Counted from the first letter of the stretch, positions 42,720 to 51,762 are shown. The stretch: 64,000 nt of DNA from Planctomycetota bacterium (GCA_029260735.1 JAJDCR010000148.1:1-64000); one strand, 5' to 3'. Program-made: numbers and translations. Notes: generated by a model from the sequence alone, not told the origin.

Positions 42720-43259
42720 ATGACAACATACGAAAATAGGGATGGGTTTACTTTAATTGAACTTATTGTGGTAATTGCTATTTTAGCCATTTTAGCTATT
42801 GTTTTAGTACCTTTGGTTAATGAAATCATTAACAAATCTCGTATATCAACAGTAATGGCGACAGTACAAAGTTTAGAAAAAGCAGGAAGTGCATTTCATG
42901 CCGATATTGGGACCTACCCTCTAGATACCAACAAAAAAATATCAGAAAGCGAGTTGATTAACAATGTAGTTAACCGAGAAAATTGGGATGGACCTTATCT
43001 TAATACTCAAACTTTAGATGATACTCCTTGGGGTGGAACCTACTTGGTAGATAGCAACGCCAACTTTACCGGAGCTATTAATTTCGATTGGACTTTACTC
43101 CTTTTTGCAGCAGACCCTGATATTCCAGGGGATCTCGTTAATGTTGTCGATGCAAAATTAGACGGATCTACTGATTTAGCGGTAGGAAGAGTTCAAGGAA
43201 GCGGAGTTTTGCTTCAAGTGGTTTTAGCTATAGACGTTTTCCCCTTAAATATCCAGTAA
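42720..43259 (+). CDS. Type II secretion/type IV pilus pseudopilin
   Basis: 179 residues beginning with a prepilin signal cut at Gly-Phe (DGFTLIELIVVIAILAIL), including the Glu5 needed for assembly, and a GspG-like start of the globular part (FHADIGTYPLD, WDGPYL, TPWGGTYLV). The C-terminal half diverges. No other secretion genes are nearby, so it may join a system encoded elsewhere. It converges on the anti-sigma gene that carries a related domain. Confidence 0.88.
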   Translation: MTTYENRDGFTLIELIVVIAILAILAIVLVPLVNEIINKSRISTVMATVQSLEKAGSAFHADIGTYPLDTNKKISESELINNVVNRENWDGPYLNTQTLDDTPWGGTYLVDSNANFTGAINFDWTLLLFAADPDIPGDLVNVVDAKLDGSTDLAVGRVQGSGVLLQVVLAIDVFPLNIQ

Positions 43260-43300
43260 GATTTAGATTTCTACCATGACTAAAAGGTCAACGAATTAGA

Positions 43301-43334
43301 TGTATGCGGACACCAAAAAGGGTGTCCGCATACA
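43301..43334. terminator. Bidirectional hairpin terminator
   Basis: Perfect 14-bp stem TGTATGCGGACACC with loop AAAAAG between convergent genes. Only short T-tracts follow. Confidence 0.8.
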
Positions 43335-43358
43335 TTTGAAATTTAAGACACTTTCCTC

Positions 43359-43976
43359 TCAAGGCTGCCAATTGTGAATATCATCTCCTTCTCCTTGATC
43401 ATCTATTCCATTATACCCATAAGAATATAAATCAAAAAGCCCTTTGTTGTGGACTCCAGGAAAGCGATAGATGATCGGATTTCCCCAGTAGTCAACGAGT
43501 TTCCCCTGGGCTCCTTGTCTATTTTCCCAAAGTCCTAAGTATTTTTGAGCCTCAGGAACTCTAGAAAGAGTTTGGTATAGATTTTCTGCTTTTTGAGGAA
43601 ATTCTTTAGTTTCTAGGCGATAACTAAAAATACTTTTTTCCAGCTCATCAAAAAGAACATGTTCATAACGGTAGCGAGCGATCAATAGTCCAATCCATAA
43701 AAGGGCAGTAAAAATAAAAGCGATAATCCCCCAGGAAAAATATCTTAGAAAAAAAGCTCGACGACGAGCTTTCTCTATGATCCTCCGAGGAGAAACTTCA
43801 GTAAAATCAGGTAATTCCTCATCTAGCAACCCTAGTTTGGTTTGAATTTCCTGCCACTTTGCTAAACAAGTTGGGCACTTTGAATCTAAATGGAGAGTAA
43901 GCTCTTTTTTTTGCTTTGGGCTTAGAGTATCACAGGCATATCCCCAAAGTAAATTTTCCATTTCAGAACAGGGCAT
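43359..43976 (-). CDS. Membrane anti-sigma factor with GspG-like outer domain
   Basis: 205 residues. The N-terminus is a ZAS/zf-HC2 domain (His29...Cys34-x2-Cys37). One TM helix lies at about 74-97. The C-terminal 100 residues match the GspG pseudopilin globular domain: a helix ELEKSIFSYRLETKEFP, then YWGNPIIYRFPG, FDLYSYGYNG and the calcium-site ending GEGDDIHNW. The TM helix takes the place of the pilin N-terminal helix. GAGGAG precedes its ATG, 14 bases after the sigma stop, so they form an operon. It should hold the sigma factor at the membrane and could sense secretion or pilus state. That sensing role is inference. Confidence 0.85.
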   Translation of the reverse strand: MPCSEMENLLWGYACDTLSPKQKKELTLHLDSKCPTCLAKWQEIQTKLGLLDEELPDFTEVSPRRIIEKARRRAFFLRYFSWGIIAFIFTALLWIGLLIARYRYEHVLFDELEKSIFSYRLETKEFPQKAENLYQTLSRVPEAQKYLGLWENRQGAQGKLVDYWGNPIIYRFPGVHNKGLFDLYSYGYNGIDDQGEGDDIHNWQP

Positions 43977-43990
43977 AGAAAACTCCTCTA

Positions 43991-44668
43991 TTAAGAACCT
44001 ATCTCCTGGCGTACTTTTTCAATGGCATAAAACATTCGGCTACGAGCAGTGTTAATATGACAATCCACAATTTGAGAAATTTCGCCATAGGAGAGCTTTT
44101 CATAAAGACGTAAAACAAATACTATTTTGTGATTTTTGGAAAGTTTTTCAATAGCCTCTTGAATCCTCTCCCTTTCTTCTTGGCAAATCAATTCCCCTAA
44201 AGGTGTTTTTTCACCACTGGAAAGAGGAGGAATCTCATCGACTAAATATCTCACTAAGCGTTTCTTTTTTTTACGCATTTCATTGCGAGCAAGGTTTGTT
44301 GCAATGGTATAGAGCCAAGTTTTAAAAGAAGATTTTTCTGGTCGAAATCGCCAAGCGTACCGATATACTCGAACAAACGATTCTTGCATAACGTCTTCGG
44401 CAGTTTCTCTATTTCCCAGTAAACGATACAAGTAAGCCAAAAGAATTTTACTATATCGCGCAACCACTACTTCAAAAGCACTTTCTTCTCCTTGCAGATA
44501 AAGAGCCATGAGAACTTCGTCGTTATCTTTTGATGGTGGCACCAAAATCTCCTTAATTTTTTCAAATTTTTTCTCTAGAATTGATGATTCTAAGGAATTT
44601 GCAAAGGACAACAATCTTTTGTACACTCTAAAGTAAGAAAAGTTCAAAAAATAATTTCCTTTTTTCAT
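43991..44668 (-). CDS. ECF-type RNA polymerase sigma factor
   Basis: About 225 residues from ATG 44668; the longer frame to 44725 overlaps the divergent protease gene. Region 2 (AYLYRLLGNRETAEDVMQES, FKTWLYTIATNLARNEMRKK) and region 4 (LYEKLSYGEISQIVDCHINTARSRMFYAIEKV) are complete. The N-terminal extension of about 50 residues is uncertain; an internal TTG start is possible. It is controlled by the anti-sigma factor that follows. Confidence 0.88.
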   Translation of the reverse strand: MKKGNYFLNFSYFRVYKRLLSFANSLESSILEKKFEKIKEILVPPSKDNDEVLMALYLQGEESAFEVVVARYSKILLAYLYRLLGNRETAEDVMQESFVRVYRYAWRFRPEKSSFKTWLYTIATNLARNEMRKKKKRLVRYLVDEIPPLSSGEKTPLGELICQEERERIQEAIEKLSKNHKIVFVLRLYEKLSYGEISQIVDCHINTARSRMFYAIEKVRQEIGS

Positions 44669-44707
44669 ACACCTAAGGCTATAACACAACAAAGTAAAGG
44701 ATTTTTC

Positions 44708-46372
44708 ATGTTTTCTTCGACTCAACTTAAAAATATACTTACAATACTGCTACTACTTTGTGCTCTTTCTAGCTCCTTAGCAAAAATAGATTCTTCTGAA
44801 AAAGAAAAAGCTAATTTCAAAAGAGTTTCTCAAGAAGTAGAAGCTCTTGTCCACTCTTATACTTACAAAGAAGCTATTTCCCTCCTCAAAAAATGCCATC
44901 GAGAAGTTTCTTCTCAAAAATTACAAAAGAAAATAGAGACCCAAATCCAAAAACTTAAGCCAAAAGCTTATTTAATGGAATTACTTATCAAAGGTATTAA
45001 CAGCGGGAAGCTAGCAAATTACGAAGTCCCTTTAGGAGGTCAATTAAAGGGGAAATTCCTGAAAGCCGATGACAAAGGCTATGTGGTTAAAATTCAGCAG
45101 GGTAGTATAAAGCAAAAATGGTCGCAATTATCTATCGAAAAAATAGCAGATTTGTTTTTCCAAGTTAAAGTTCGCAGTTGCTATTATACAACAGGGGCTT
45201 TCTGCTTTGAAAATGGACTAGAAAAATCAGGAAACAAGAGTTTCATCCGTTACCTTAAGTCATATCAAAAGAATAAGAAACAACACTCTCAAGCCAAGCA
45301 GCGAGTTGATAGGTATTTGGCTCTATACTATAAAATCAAGTTACCTCCAGAAGGATTTGTTCCCTATCAAGATATGCTCGTAACAAAAAAAGAGAAGGAT
45401 TTTCTCGATAAAGGCTTGGTCAAGTATGGAAAAAAATGGGTCACTCTTTCTGATAAAAAGCAACTAGAAAAAGGACTAAAAAAATACCAAGGGAAGTGGG
45501 TTAAGGCAGGAGAAGCAGATCTCTTAGCACAAGGATATGAACAACATAAAAACAAGTGGTACAGCAGAGAAGAAATCCAAAAAATTCGCGCTCAATGGGA
45601 AAATGCTTGGACAAAGGAAACAAGACACTACTCTATCCGCACTAATATTTCAGGAGAGTTTACCGAGGAAGTTGCTCTTTTGCTCGAAGCCGCCTATCAA
45701 AAGTATGAAAGATTTTTTGGATTTAGTGTTCAGAAAAAAATGAGCTGCTTTCTCTTTAGAAACTTTAACGACTACAAAAATTATAGTTTAGAAAACGATT
45801 TACATAAATCTCTGACAACCATGATCCGTGGATACGCCCACCCTCGAACAAATACTCTCTACGCTTATTTACCCGAAGACGATCGCTTTTATTCCCTTAA
45901 GTCTACGATCCTTCACGAGGCATCGCATCTTTATCATGCTGACTACAATAACAACCATAATGTCCGCTACAAATTACCTACCTGGTATACAGAAGGTACC
46001 GCTACACTTTTTGAAGAGTTTGATTGGGATGGAAAAACCCTAACTATAAAAAGAAATGATCGCCTTCTAAAGGAATACCAGGAGCAGGGAGATAAAATCC
46101 ACCCTCTGAGCCACCTTACCACTGAAGCTGGTAGCTTAGCAATGAGAGCTTCCGATAAAAGCTATCTTTACTACTCCCAGTGGTGGGCAATCTGCTACTT
46201 TTTTCATAACACAAAAGACATGACTCTTAAAAAGAGCTTTCAAGAACTTGAAAAAAAGATGAATACAACAACATTTAGCAGAGATCCAGACTGCTTTGTC
46301 ACTTACTACAAGGGCCAAACAGAAGCTATAGACAAAAAAATGAAAGCTTTCTATGCTAACATTGATTTTTGA
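44708..46372 (+). CDS. Secreted DUF1570-like zinc metalloprotease
   Basis: 554 residues with a signal peptide ending near SSLAK. The N-terminal part is helical. Three repeats of a KGLxKYxxKWV type lie at about 236-300. A gluzincin domain has HEASH at about 403-407 and the downstream Glu in WYTEGTATLFEEF. This matches the DUF1570-like secreted proteases common in planctomycetes. Divergent from the sigma factor gene, whose start region it adjoins; it may be part of that regulon. Confidence 0.82.
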   Translation: MFSSTQLKNILTILLLLCALSSSLAKIDSSEKEKANFKRVSQEVEALVHSYTYKEAISLLKKCHREVSSQKLQKKIETQIQKLKPKAYLMELLIKGINSGKLANYEVPLGGQLKGKFLKADDKGYVVKIQQGSIKQKWSQLSIEKIADLFFQVKVRSCYYTTGAFCFENGLEKSGNKSFIRYLKSYQKNKKQHSQAKQRVDRYLALYYKIKLPPEGFVPYQDMLVTKKEKDFLDKGLVKYGKKWVTLSDKKQLEKGLKKYQGKWVKAGEADLLAQGYEQHKNKWYSREEIQKIRAQWENAWTKETRHYSIRTNISGEFTEEVALLLEAAYQKYERFFGFSVQKKMSCFLFRNFNDYKNYSLENDLHKSLTTMIRGYAHPRTNTLYAYLPEDDRFYSLKSTILHEASHLYHADYNNNHNVRYKLPTWYTEGTATLFEEFDWDGKTLTIKRNDRLLKEYQEQGDKIHPLSHLTTEAGSLAMRASDKSYLYYSQWWAICYFFHNTKDMTLKKSFQELEKKMNTTTFSRDPDCFVTYYKGQTEAIDKKMKAFYANIDF

Positions 46373-46398
46373 TTTTTCTTCTCCCTTAAAGAAACTTG

Positions 46399-46810
46399 TT
46401 ATCAATAGTTATCATTATTTGTCTCTAACAAAAGAAAAGAAACAGTTATCAACTGTTATCATTTTGTATGAGAAATAAAACTTGTTTTTACGTGTAAAAG
46501 CAAAATACTGTGCTCCTTAGAAAAATCTATCCTCTACTAAGTTCTCAAAAAATACTTATCAATAATTATCATTGTTTGTTGGAAATAATGATATTTCCCC
46601 ATCATAATTAAGGAAAGTGCTTATCTAAGAAGATATCTATTTCCTCACAAAATAAACACAAGTATGATTAAATTCGTTAATAATACTAGGGGAGATCAAG
46701 CACTATAATCGATCATAAAAATTTATAGACAAAATAATGATTGTTAACTCTTATCATTTTGTATTAGAAATACACAACAAATAAGAGCTTATCATTATCA
46801 ACACTTATCA
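46399..46810. repeat. TTATCA iteron array, upstream block
   Basis: Pairs of TTATCA spaced exactly 10 bases start at 46399/46409, 46446/46456 and 46556/46566, with further copies at 46751, 46789, 46795 and 46805. Several read TTATCAA(C/T)A, close to DnaA-box consensus. All lie in 46373-46853, which has no gene. Direct orientation and one-helical-turn spacing fit binding sites for an initiator or DNA-binding protein. Confidence 0.82.
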
Positions 46811-46853
46811 TTTTTTATAACATTTGATAGGATCAATTTTCCTGAGAACTAAA

Positions 46854-48377
46854 ATGATAAACCTAAACCAAAATATTTGGAAAAATTATGGATTTACAGC
46901 CAATCCATTCAATACGAGCGCTCTCTCCTTGAGAGAAGAGACAACTTTGCCCATTGCCAAAGCCTTTGTCGGCCGAGGAAATGAGAGCAGAGAAAATATG
47001 TTTATCACAAATATATTGCGCAATCCAGGGGGAGCAAGGTTTGTTATCGAAGGCCCTGTCGGAGTAGGTAAAACTTCTTTTGTCAACTATCATCGCTCTT
47101 TATGGGAGAAGGAAGCAGATGATAAGCTACTCACTCCCGAAGAAGAAATTTCTGTTTGCGAAAGCTGGACAGTCAAAGACTTTTTGCTCAATGTTATGGG
47201 AGCTTTAGTCGAGCGAATCAAGAAGCTACCTAAGGGAGAGAGCTATCTCAAGTCAGATACCATGCTCGAAGAAATTTCCCTACTCAACAAAGTACACCGA
47301 GAAAAAAACTACCAAGGAGGCTTTAGCTTTCTCCAAGTAGGCGTCAATATCGGACAAGAAGAATCCATTCATGTGCCCCAAATGATCCCCGAAGTGCAAC
47401 TGACCAGATACTTTCGATATTTAGTGAAAAAAGTCAAAGAACTGGGCTTTGCCGGAGTTTTTTTGCACCTCGACAACTTGGAGCTACTCCGTCGCTCGAA
47501 CATCGGAGAAATCCAAGTTCTTTTTGAAAATTTGCGCGACACTTTACAAACACCAGATGTCTATTTTGCCTTGGTCGGCTACAAAGGTTTTTTTTACGAT
47601 ATCATCGCACCTTGCGAAAGGCTAAAAAGCGTTTTTTTTGGTCGCCCCATCCTCATTCCTCCCTTAAGCATAGAAGAAATGCAATCGGCCATTGAGCGTA
47701 GATACAAGCTTCTCAAATTACCCGATACCATCTATACAGAACCTTTCGAGAGAAATTTCATCGACTACCTCTACAATGTCTACCGAGGCAAAATGCGCTT
47801 TGTTATGGAAGCAATAAACACCCTAGTTCCCTTCTTGAGCGGAGGAAAGACCTTATCCTTCACCAGCGCTCGCTTTAAGCTCAAAGAAATTTTAACCGAA
47901 GAAGTGATAGAGCAAATCACTCCTCAAGAGTGGGAAGTCCTCAAAATTGCAGTTCGACAAGAGTACTTCACCAACAAAGACATCTGCAAAAGACTCAACA
48001 TCTCTGCCCCAAACGTGACTCGCACCCTGAGAAACCTAATCCAACATAAATTAATCACCCAAGTGCAAAAAGAAAGCCGCTACGTCTACTACCAAGTCAA
48101 CGAAGACATCCGAATTATCTTAGACAAAGCCGAGCCGACTTTCATTAACATCCATAAAGGAGAAAAACTCTCCGGCACAAAAAAACGCGCCGAAAAAGCC
48201 GGAAAAATATTCTCCGATAAAGGCAATTTCACAACAAAAGAATACGCCACGACCTTAGGGGTTTCGATAGGAACCGCGAGAAAAGATATCAAATTTCTCT
48301 TGGAGGCAGGAAGAATTGCCAAAAAAGGAAAAACGAAAAACTCCCTTTACTCTTTTAAGATTAAGAGGACTTTGTGA
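46854..48377 (+). CDS. AAA/STAND-like ATPase with C-terminal winged helices (initiator-like)
   Basis: 507 residues from ATG 46854. The N-terminus YGFTANPFNT and FVGRGNESREN is typical of Orc1/Cdc6-like and related AAA ATPases. Walker A is GPVGVGKT (about 67-74), a Walker B-like LHLDNLELL is near 205-213, and an AAA lid region follows. Two winged helix-turn-helix parts come next (about 355-420, TNKDICKRLNISAPNVTRTL; and 445-500, TTKEYATTLGVSIGTARKDI). Iterons flank it on both sides. Codons in its second half favour C at third position by eye, unlike its neighbours, hinting at transfer. Likely a replication initiator or an autoregulated ATPase; the family is not fixed. Confidence 0.75.
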   Translation: MINLNQNIWKNYGFTANPFNTSALSLREETTLPIAKAFVGRGNESRENMFITNILRNPGGARFVIEGPVGVGKTSFVNYHRSLWEKEADDKLLTPEEEISVCESWTVKDFLLNVMGALVERIKKLPKGESYLKSDTMLEEISLLNKVHREKNYQGGFSFLQVGVNIGQEESIHVPQMIPEVQLTRYFRYLVKKVKELGFAGVFLHLDNLELLRRSNIGEIQVLFENLRDTLQTPDVYFALVGYKGFFYDIIAPCERLKSVFFGRPILIPPLSIEEMQSAIERRYKLLKLPDTIYTEPFERNFIDYLYNVYRGKMRFVMEAINTLVPFLSGGKTLSFTSARFKLKEILTEEVIEQITPQEWEVLKIAVRQEYFTNKDICKRLNISAPNVTRTLRNLIQHKLITQVQKESRYVYYQVNEDIRIILDKAEPTFINIHKGEKLSGTKKRAEKAGKIFSDKGNFTTKEYATTLGVSIGTARKDIKFLLEAGRIAKKGKTKNSLYSFKIKRTL

Positions 48378-48383
48378 GATTGG

Positions 48384-48445
48384 TTATCAATGGTTATCAT
48401 TTGTTACCACAAATAAATAGAAGCAACAGTTATCAATAGTTATCA
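48384..48445. repeat. TTATCA iterons, downstream block
   Basis: Two more 10-base-spaced pairs (48384/48394 and 48430/48440) begin 6 bases after the ATPase stop, in the same orientation as the upstream block. Confidence 0.82.
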
Positions 48446-48547
48446 TTTGTTGTCTTTAATGAACGACTAATATTGTCTGAACCGCAGGTTTTCTCTGATT
48501 CATCTGATTTCCCTGATTTTTTTTGCTTATGAATTAAGGTTTACGCT

Positions 48548-49378
48548 ATGGCAAACAAAAAACCGCCCTTTCATCATCGTCTCCTCAAGCATATAGCAAA
48601 AATAATACTATTATTTTTCATCATTTGCATTCCGAGCTTAATCAGTTGCTGTCATAACGTTCCTAGACCTCAAACCTTGCCAGATCCGTCTTTGCAGATA
48701 ATGACCTTCAATGTAAATTGGGGAATGCCTGCTCCTGAGAAAGTCTATCAAACAATGGTGGATTCCAAAGCCCAGATCATTTGCTTACAGGAAAGTAATT
48801 TGAACTGGGAGTTATTTTTGTCTCCCCGCCTCAGAGAGTTGTATCCTTATATTCAATTTCGCCATGCGGGGGCAGCGGGAGGGATGGCTGTTTTTTCGAA
48901 ATATCCCTTTGAAGAGATATCCTTTCAACGCCCTTCTATGGGATGGTTTGGCGGATGGATTACTCACTATCAAACTCCCTTTGGCCTCATTCAAGTGCTC
49001 AATGTTCATCTCAAGCCACCGGTGGGGGAGCAAGGAGTTAGTGTTTCAGCATATTTAGAAGCTCCTACTATTCATAGACAAGAAATCCAAGAACTCCATC
49101 CACTCCTAACACCCGGTATTCCCACCTTCATCGTGGGAGATTTTAATGAAGAAGACGATGACAAGGCTGTCGCGTGGTTAGAAAAACAGAGTTATAAAAA
49201 CTCTCTCTCCCAATTTAACACATGTACACATACTTGGGAGTGGCCTTTTTGGTTTACCAAGCTAAAAGGACGTTATGACCACATACTTCATAATCAACAT
49301 TTTCGCTTAGTCTACGCCGAAGTTCTCCCGGTAAAAGCCTCTGATCACTTCCCTGTTATAGCTATTTTTTTCAAATGA
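48548..49378 (+). CDS. Endonuclease/exonuclease/phosphatase-family lipoprotein
   Basis: 276 residues. An N-terminal hydrophobic segment ends in SLISCC, probably a lipoprotein or membrane anchor. The EEP fold has MTFNVNWG, ICLQES, VHLKPP, VGDFNEEDDD and a final SDHFPVIA, giving the metal and catalytic residues. The substrate could be DNA, phospholipid or inositol phosphate; location outside the inner membrane favours a lipid or polyphosphate substrate. Confidence 0.85.
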   Translation: MANKKPPFHHRLLKHIAKIILLFFIICIPSLISCCHNVPRPQTLPDPSLQIMTFNVNWGMPAPEKVYQTMVDSKAQIICLQESNLNWELFLSPRLRELYPYIQFRHAGAAGGMAVFSKYPFEEISFQRPSMGWFGGWITHYQTPFGLIQVLNVHLKPPVGEQGVSVSAYLEAPTIHRQEIQELHPLLTPGIPTFIVGDFNEEDDDKAVAWLEKQSYKNSLSQFNTCTHTWEWPFWFTKLKGRYDHILHNQHFRLVYAEVLPVKASDHFPVIAIFFK

Positions 49379-49401
49379 GGCAAAGTGAAGAAAAACGAAA
49401 A

Positions 49402-49872
49402 ATGAGTGAGTGCTTGAAGTATCCCCAAAAGGGATTAACGTGAATAGGTCATTTAGGAGGATTTTGGAAACAAGTTCGCCGAGGTAAAGGAAAAAAATAC
49501 CGAGATATAGACCTGGGTAGGGTAAGCCCCTTAGGAGAAGGCTGCGGAGCAGATACTCCCTTCGCTGGCCTAAAGCTCAAAAAAGAAGACCGACTCCAAT
49601 ATGTCTTTGACTCTGGCGACAGAGTGCAGCACCAAATTATATTAGAGGAAATTCATCCCCCCGAAAAAGGAAAAAGTTATCCTTTGGTTATAGAGCAGAA
49701 TAAGCCCAACTACAAAGATTGTTCGTCTTGCTCTGAAGGGAAGAAAAAGAAGGAGAGGGCCATTTGGTTCTGTAATGGGTGTTCGCGGGAAGAGCAACGG
49801 GCAGTGATACTCTGTGAGAGTTGCCGAGAAAAAGAACATGAAGACCATTATGTCGATGAAATGCTTTATTAG
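49402..49872 (+). pseudogene. pRiA4b ORF-3-like protein with in-frame TGA and C-terminal zinc fingers
   Basis: From ATG 49402 the frame reads MSECLKYPQKGLT, meets TGA at 49441, then stays open to 49872. It carries the pRiA4b ORF-3 hallmark DRLQYVFDSGDRVQHQIILE and IHPPE, followed by CSSC, CNGC, CESC and HEDH clusters resembling a B-box ribbon. A rescue start would be GTG 49624, giving 82 residues that begin inside the domain. Probably a gene broken by one nonsense mutation and shortened at its N-terminus relative to the family. Confidence 0.6.
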
Positions 49873-49996
49873 ACAGCAATCTCTTTTACTAGTGCCTGGT
49901 CTTTTTTTTGTTTTCTTAAAGTTATTTTGATAGAATATATTATATTTATTAAATAATCTTTCAAAATGAAAGAGTTATGCCAATGAAAGTTTTGTT

Positions 49997-50146
49997 TCAT
50001 GGAGGAATATTAATCCAGTAGCGTCGCTTAGGAATATCTTGTAGAGAGTCTTCGGCAAATCCTTCAAAGACTCCCCCATTTTTTTCTATAACACGGCGGG
50101 AAGCAAAATTGTCTTCATCGCAGGTAACAAGTAATTGGTAAAACTT
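49997..50146 (-). pseudogene. C-terminal fragment of a GNAT acetyltransferase
   Basis: 49 codons read LLVTCDEDNFASRRVIEKNG and later KRRYWINIPP before a TGA stop, the typical last third of a GNAT enzyme (CoA-binding Asn-x-x-S/R segment). No start or N-terminal part exists; the frame runs into the end of the HEAT-like gene. A deletion remnant. Confidence 0.7.
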
Positions 50147-51201
50147 TAAGAAGAAGTAATAGAAGCAATCGCTTCTCTACAGGCAAGAACAAACTCATCT
50201 TCCTCTTCACCATCATCAGTGAGCCATTCCTTAATTGCTGCTTTTATCGCTGGTAAAGTTTCCATAGCGATAGGACCATACTGAGAAATCGCCTTGATAG
50301 CACTTTCTGCAGGAGACCAATCATGGCCTTCCCAATCAGAAATAAGCTTGCTAAGTTGGGGTAAGAATCGTGAGGGAGAAAGCTCAGCACAACCACAAGC
50401 TTCGGCGGCGTGACCTCGTATGTACCACTCTTTGGCAGAAAGAGCTAGCAAGATATCCTCTTCCAAAGCTTTTGCTAATGATGGTTTTACACTTACTGCT
50501 AAAAGAGCCAGAGATTTGGTTTTTCCGACTCCCTTTTTTACCATACGAGAAATATGCTCATCAAAAACATCGGGGATAGAGTTACGATCCGCTAGAGCAA
50601 GAAGGATGCTGTGAACTAAGTTATCTTCTTTGGAATGGCCAAGACACTTAGCTGCTTCTAAGGATAATGCAGGATCAGAGTCGATGAGATAGTTAAACGC
50701 TTGGCCTATTTTAAAAGGACGTCCCCATGTCCCTTGTTTTGTCATAATATCGAGAACATCACAAAAGCGTTGTGAAAGATGCTTTTGTCCTCTCAGGAGA
50801 AGAGTTGAGCCACAGCCTTTCATTTCTGAGTCATCACACTTGGCTAAGATAATGGCTCGATCCATAATATTCTCTAGATTCCCGCCAATATTCTCAACTA
50901 CGAATATCATAACGAGACCATAATTAAAAGACGGATCTTCTTCTTCCAATGCCAACTCACTAAAATCCATCATTTTTTCATAGGAACACATAGTGTTGAT
51001 TTGAGCCAAGTATTCTTCCCGATTTTTTTGATAGCGATCTAAACAAGCGTATTGTAACTCTTTGTTCCATTCACTACTTTTAGATATATTTTCACCAAAC
51101 TCTGGCTCATACATCTGACCAAAGATACCCTCTAAGGCACAAATCGCTAAACTTTTTTCATTTTTTGTTTGGGCTGCAATAAAATTACTTATGACGGACA
51201 T
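50146..51201 (-). CDS. HEAT-repeat-like protein
   Basis: 351 residues from ATG 51201 (GAGGAAG 8 bases upstream; 51225 would overlap the neighbour). All-helical, with HEAT-like units clearest in the C-terminal half (PALSLEAAKCLGHSKEDNLV, KEWYIRGHAAEACGCAEL, PAESAIKAISQYGPIAM). No signal peptide or enzyme motif. HEAT arrays serve as binding scaffolds; partner unknown. It lies 16 bases downstream of the DUF2809 gene. Confidence 0.7.
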   Translation of the reverse strand: MSVISNFIAAQTKNEKSLAICALEGIFGQMYEPEFGENISKSSEWNKELQYACLDRYQKNREEYLAQINTMCSYEKMMDFSELALEEEDPSFNYGLVMIFVVENIGGNLENIMDRAIILAKCDDSEMKGCGSTLLLRGQKHLSQRFCDVLDIMTKQGTWGRPFKIGQAFNYLIDSDPALSLEAAKCLGHSKEDNLVHSILLALADRNSIPDVFDEHISRMVKKGVGKTKSLALLAVSVKPSLAKALEEDILLALSAKEWYIRGHAAEACGCAELSPSRFLPQLSKLISDWEGHDWSPAESAIKAISQYGPIAMETLPAIKAAIKEWLTDDGEEEDEFVLACREAIASITSS

Positions 51202-51217
51202 ATTACTAGCTTCCTCG

Positions 51218-51637
51218 TCAATCATAGCTAATGTTTACTTTTTGCTCGGAATTAAAGTCACCAACCCTCTTCTTCTTAAACAAGTAAAGACAAAACAAAA
51301 GGAAAGCTCCCACAGAATAGGCTAACAAGTCTTTAAAATCGAAGGTTGTCCCAATAACAATTCTGGCTATTTTCACATCCTCTAGGCCCAAAATCGAAAC
51401 CAAGTTAAAGTACTGCCCTAGCTCCACTAAAAAGGCAAACAAGAGCACTCCCAGAATGGTTTTCTTTTCCTCTGATTCAAAAAAGCTCACAAAAAAGAAA
51501 TAAACCAATATAACAACGAGAACATCTCCTCCAAACGTCCGTAAAAAAGACTTACCGCCAAAAAGAGCAATCCATACTTCGACGACAAAGAAGAGGAGAA
51601 ATATACAAAAATATTTTCCACTAAATCTGATTTTCAT
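51218..51637 (-). CDS. DUF2809 membrane protein
   Basis: 139 residues with four TM helices and the family pattern VEVWIALFGGKSFLRTFGGD, VELGQYF and ARIVIGTTFDFKDLLAY. Function of the family is unknown. Followed by the HEAT-like gene. Confidence 0.88.
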   Translation of the reverse strand: MKIRFSGKYFCIFLLFFVVEVWIALFGGKSFLRTFGGDVLVVILVYFFFVSFFESEEKKTILGVLLFAFLVELGQYFNLVSILGLEDVKIARIVIGTTFDFKDLLAYSVGAFLLFCLYLFKKKRVGDFNSEQKVNISYD

Positions 51638-51762
51638 TTTTTAGGGTTCTTTGAATTAAAGCTAATAAATTTGAGGCTTATTTGAAACATTTCTAAGCAC
51701 TATGTTCCGTGGAGGGTTTTGGCTCGGCTGCTGTTGAAATAAGGATATCCGATTTTGAAAAA

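Noticed and set aside
46399..46810. Possible CRISPR array from repeated TTATCA units
   Set aside because: Units are 6-16 bases with 10-base periodicity and irregular gaps; no 25-40 base repeats with uniform spacers and no cas genes.
48089..48322. Antisense frame in the ATPase gene
   Set aside because: Shadow of a well-supported coding frame.
49402..49872. TGA as selenocysteine or reassigned codon
   Set aside because: Many genes in the window end in TGA; no SECIS-like evidence was found and the second interrupted gene also has a TAG.
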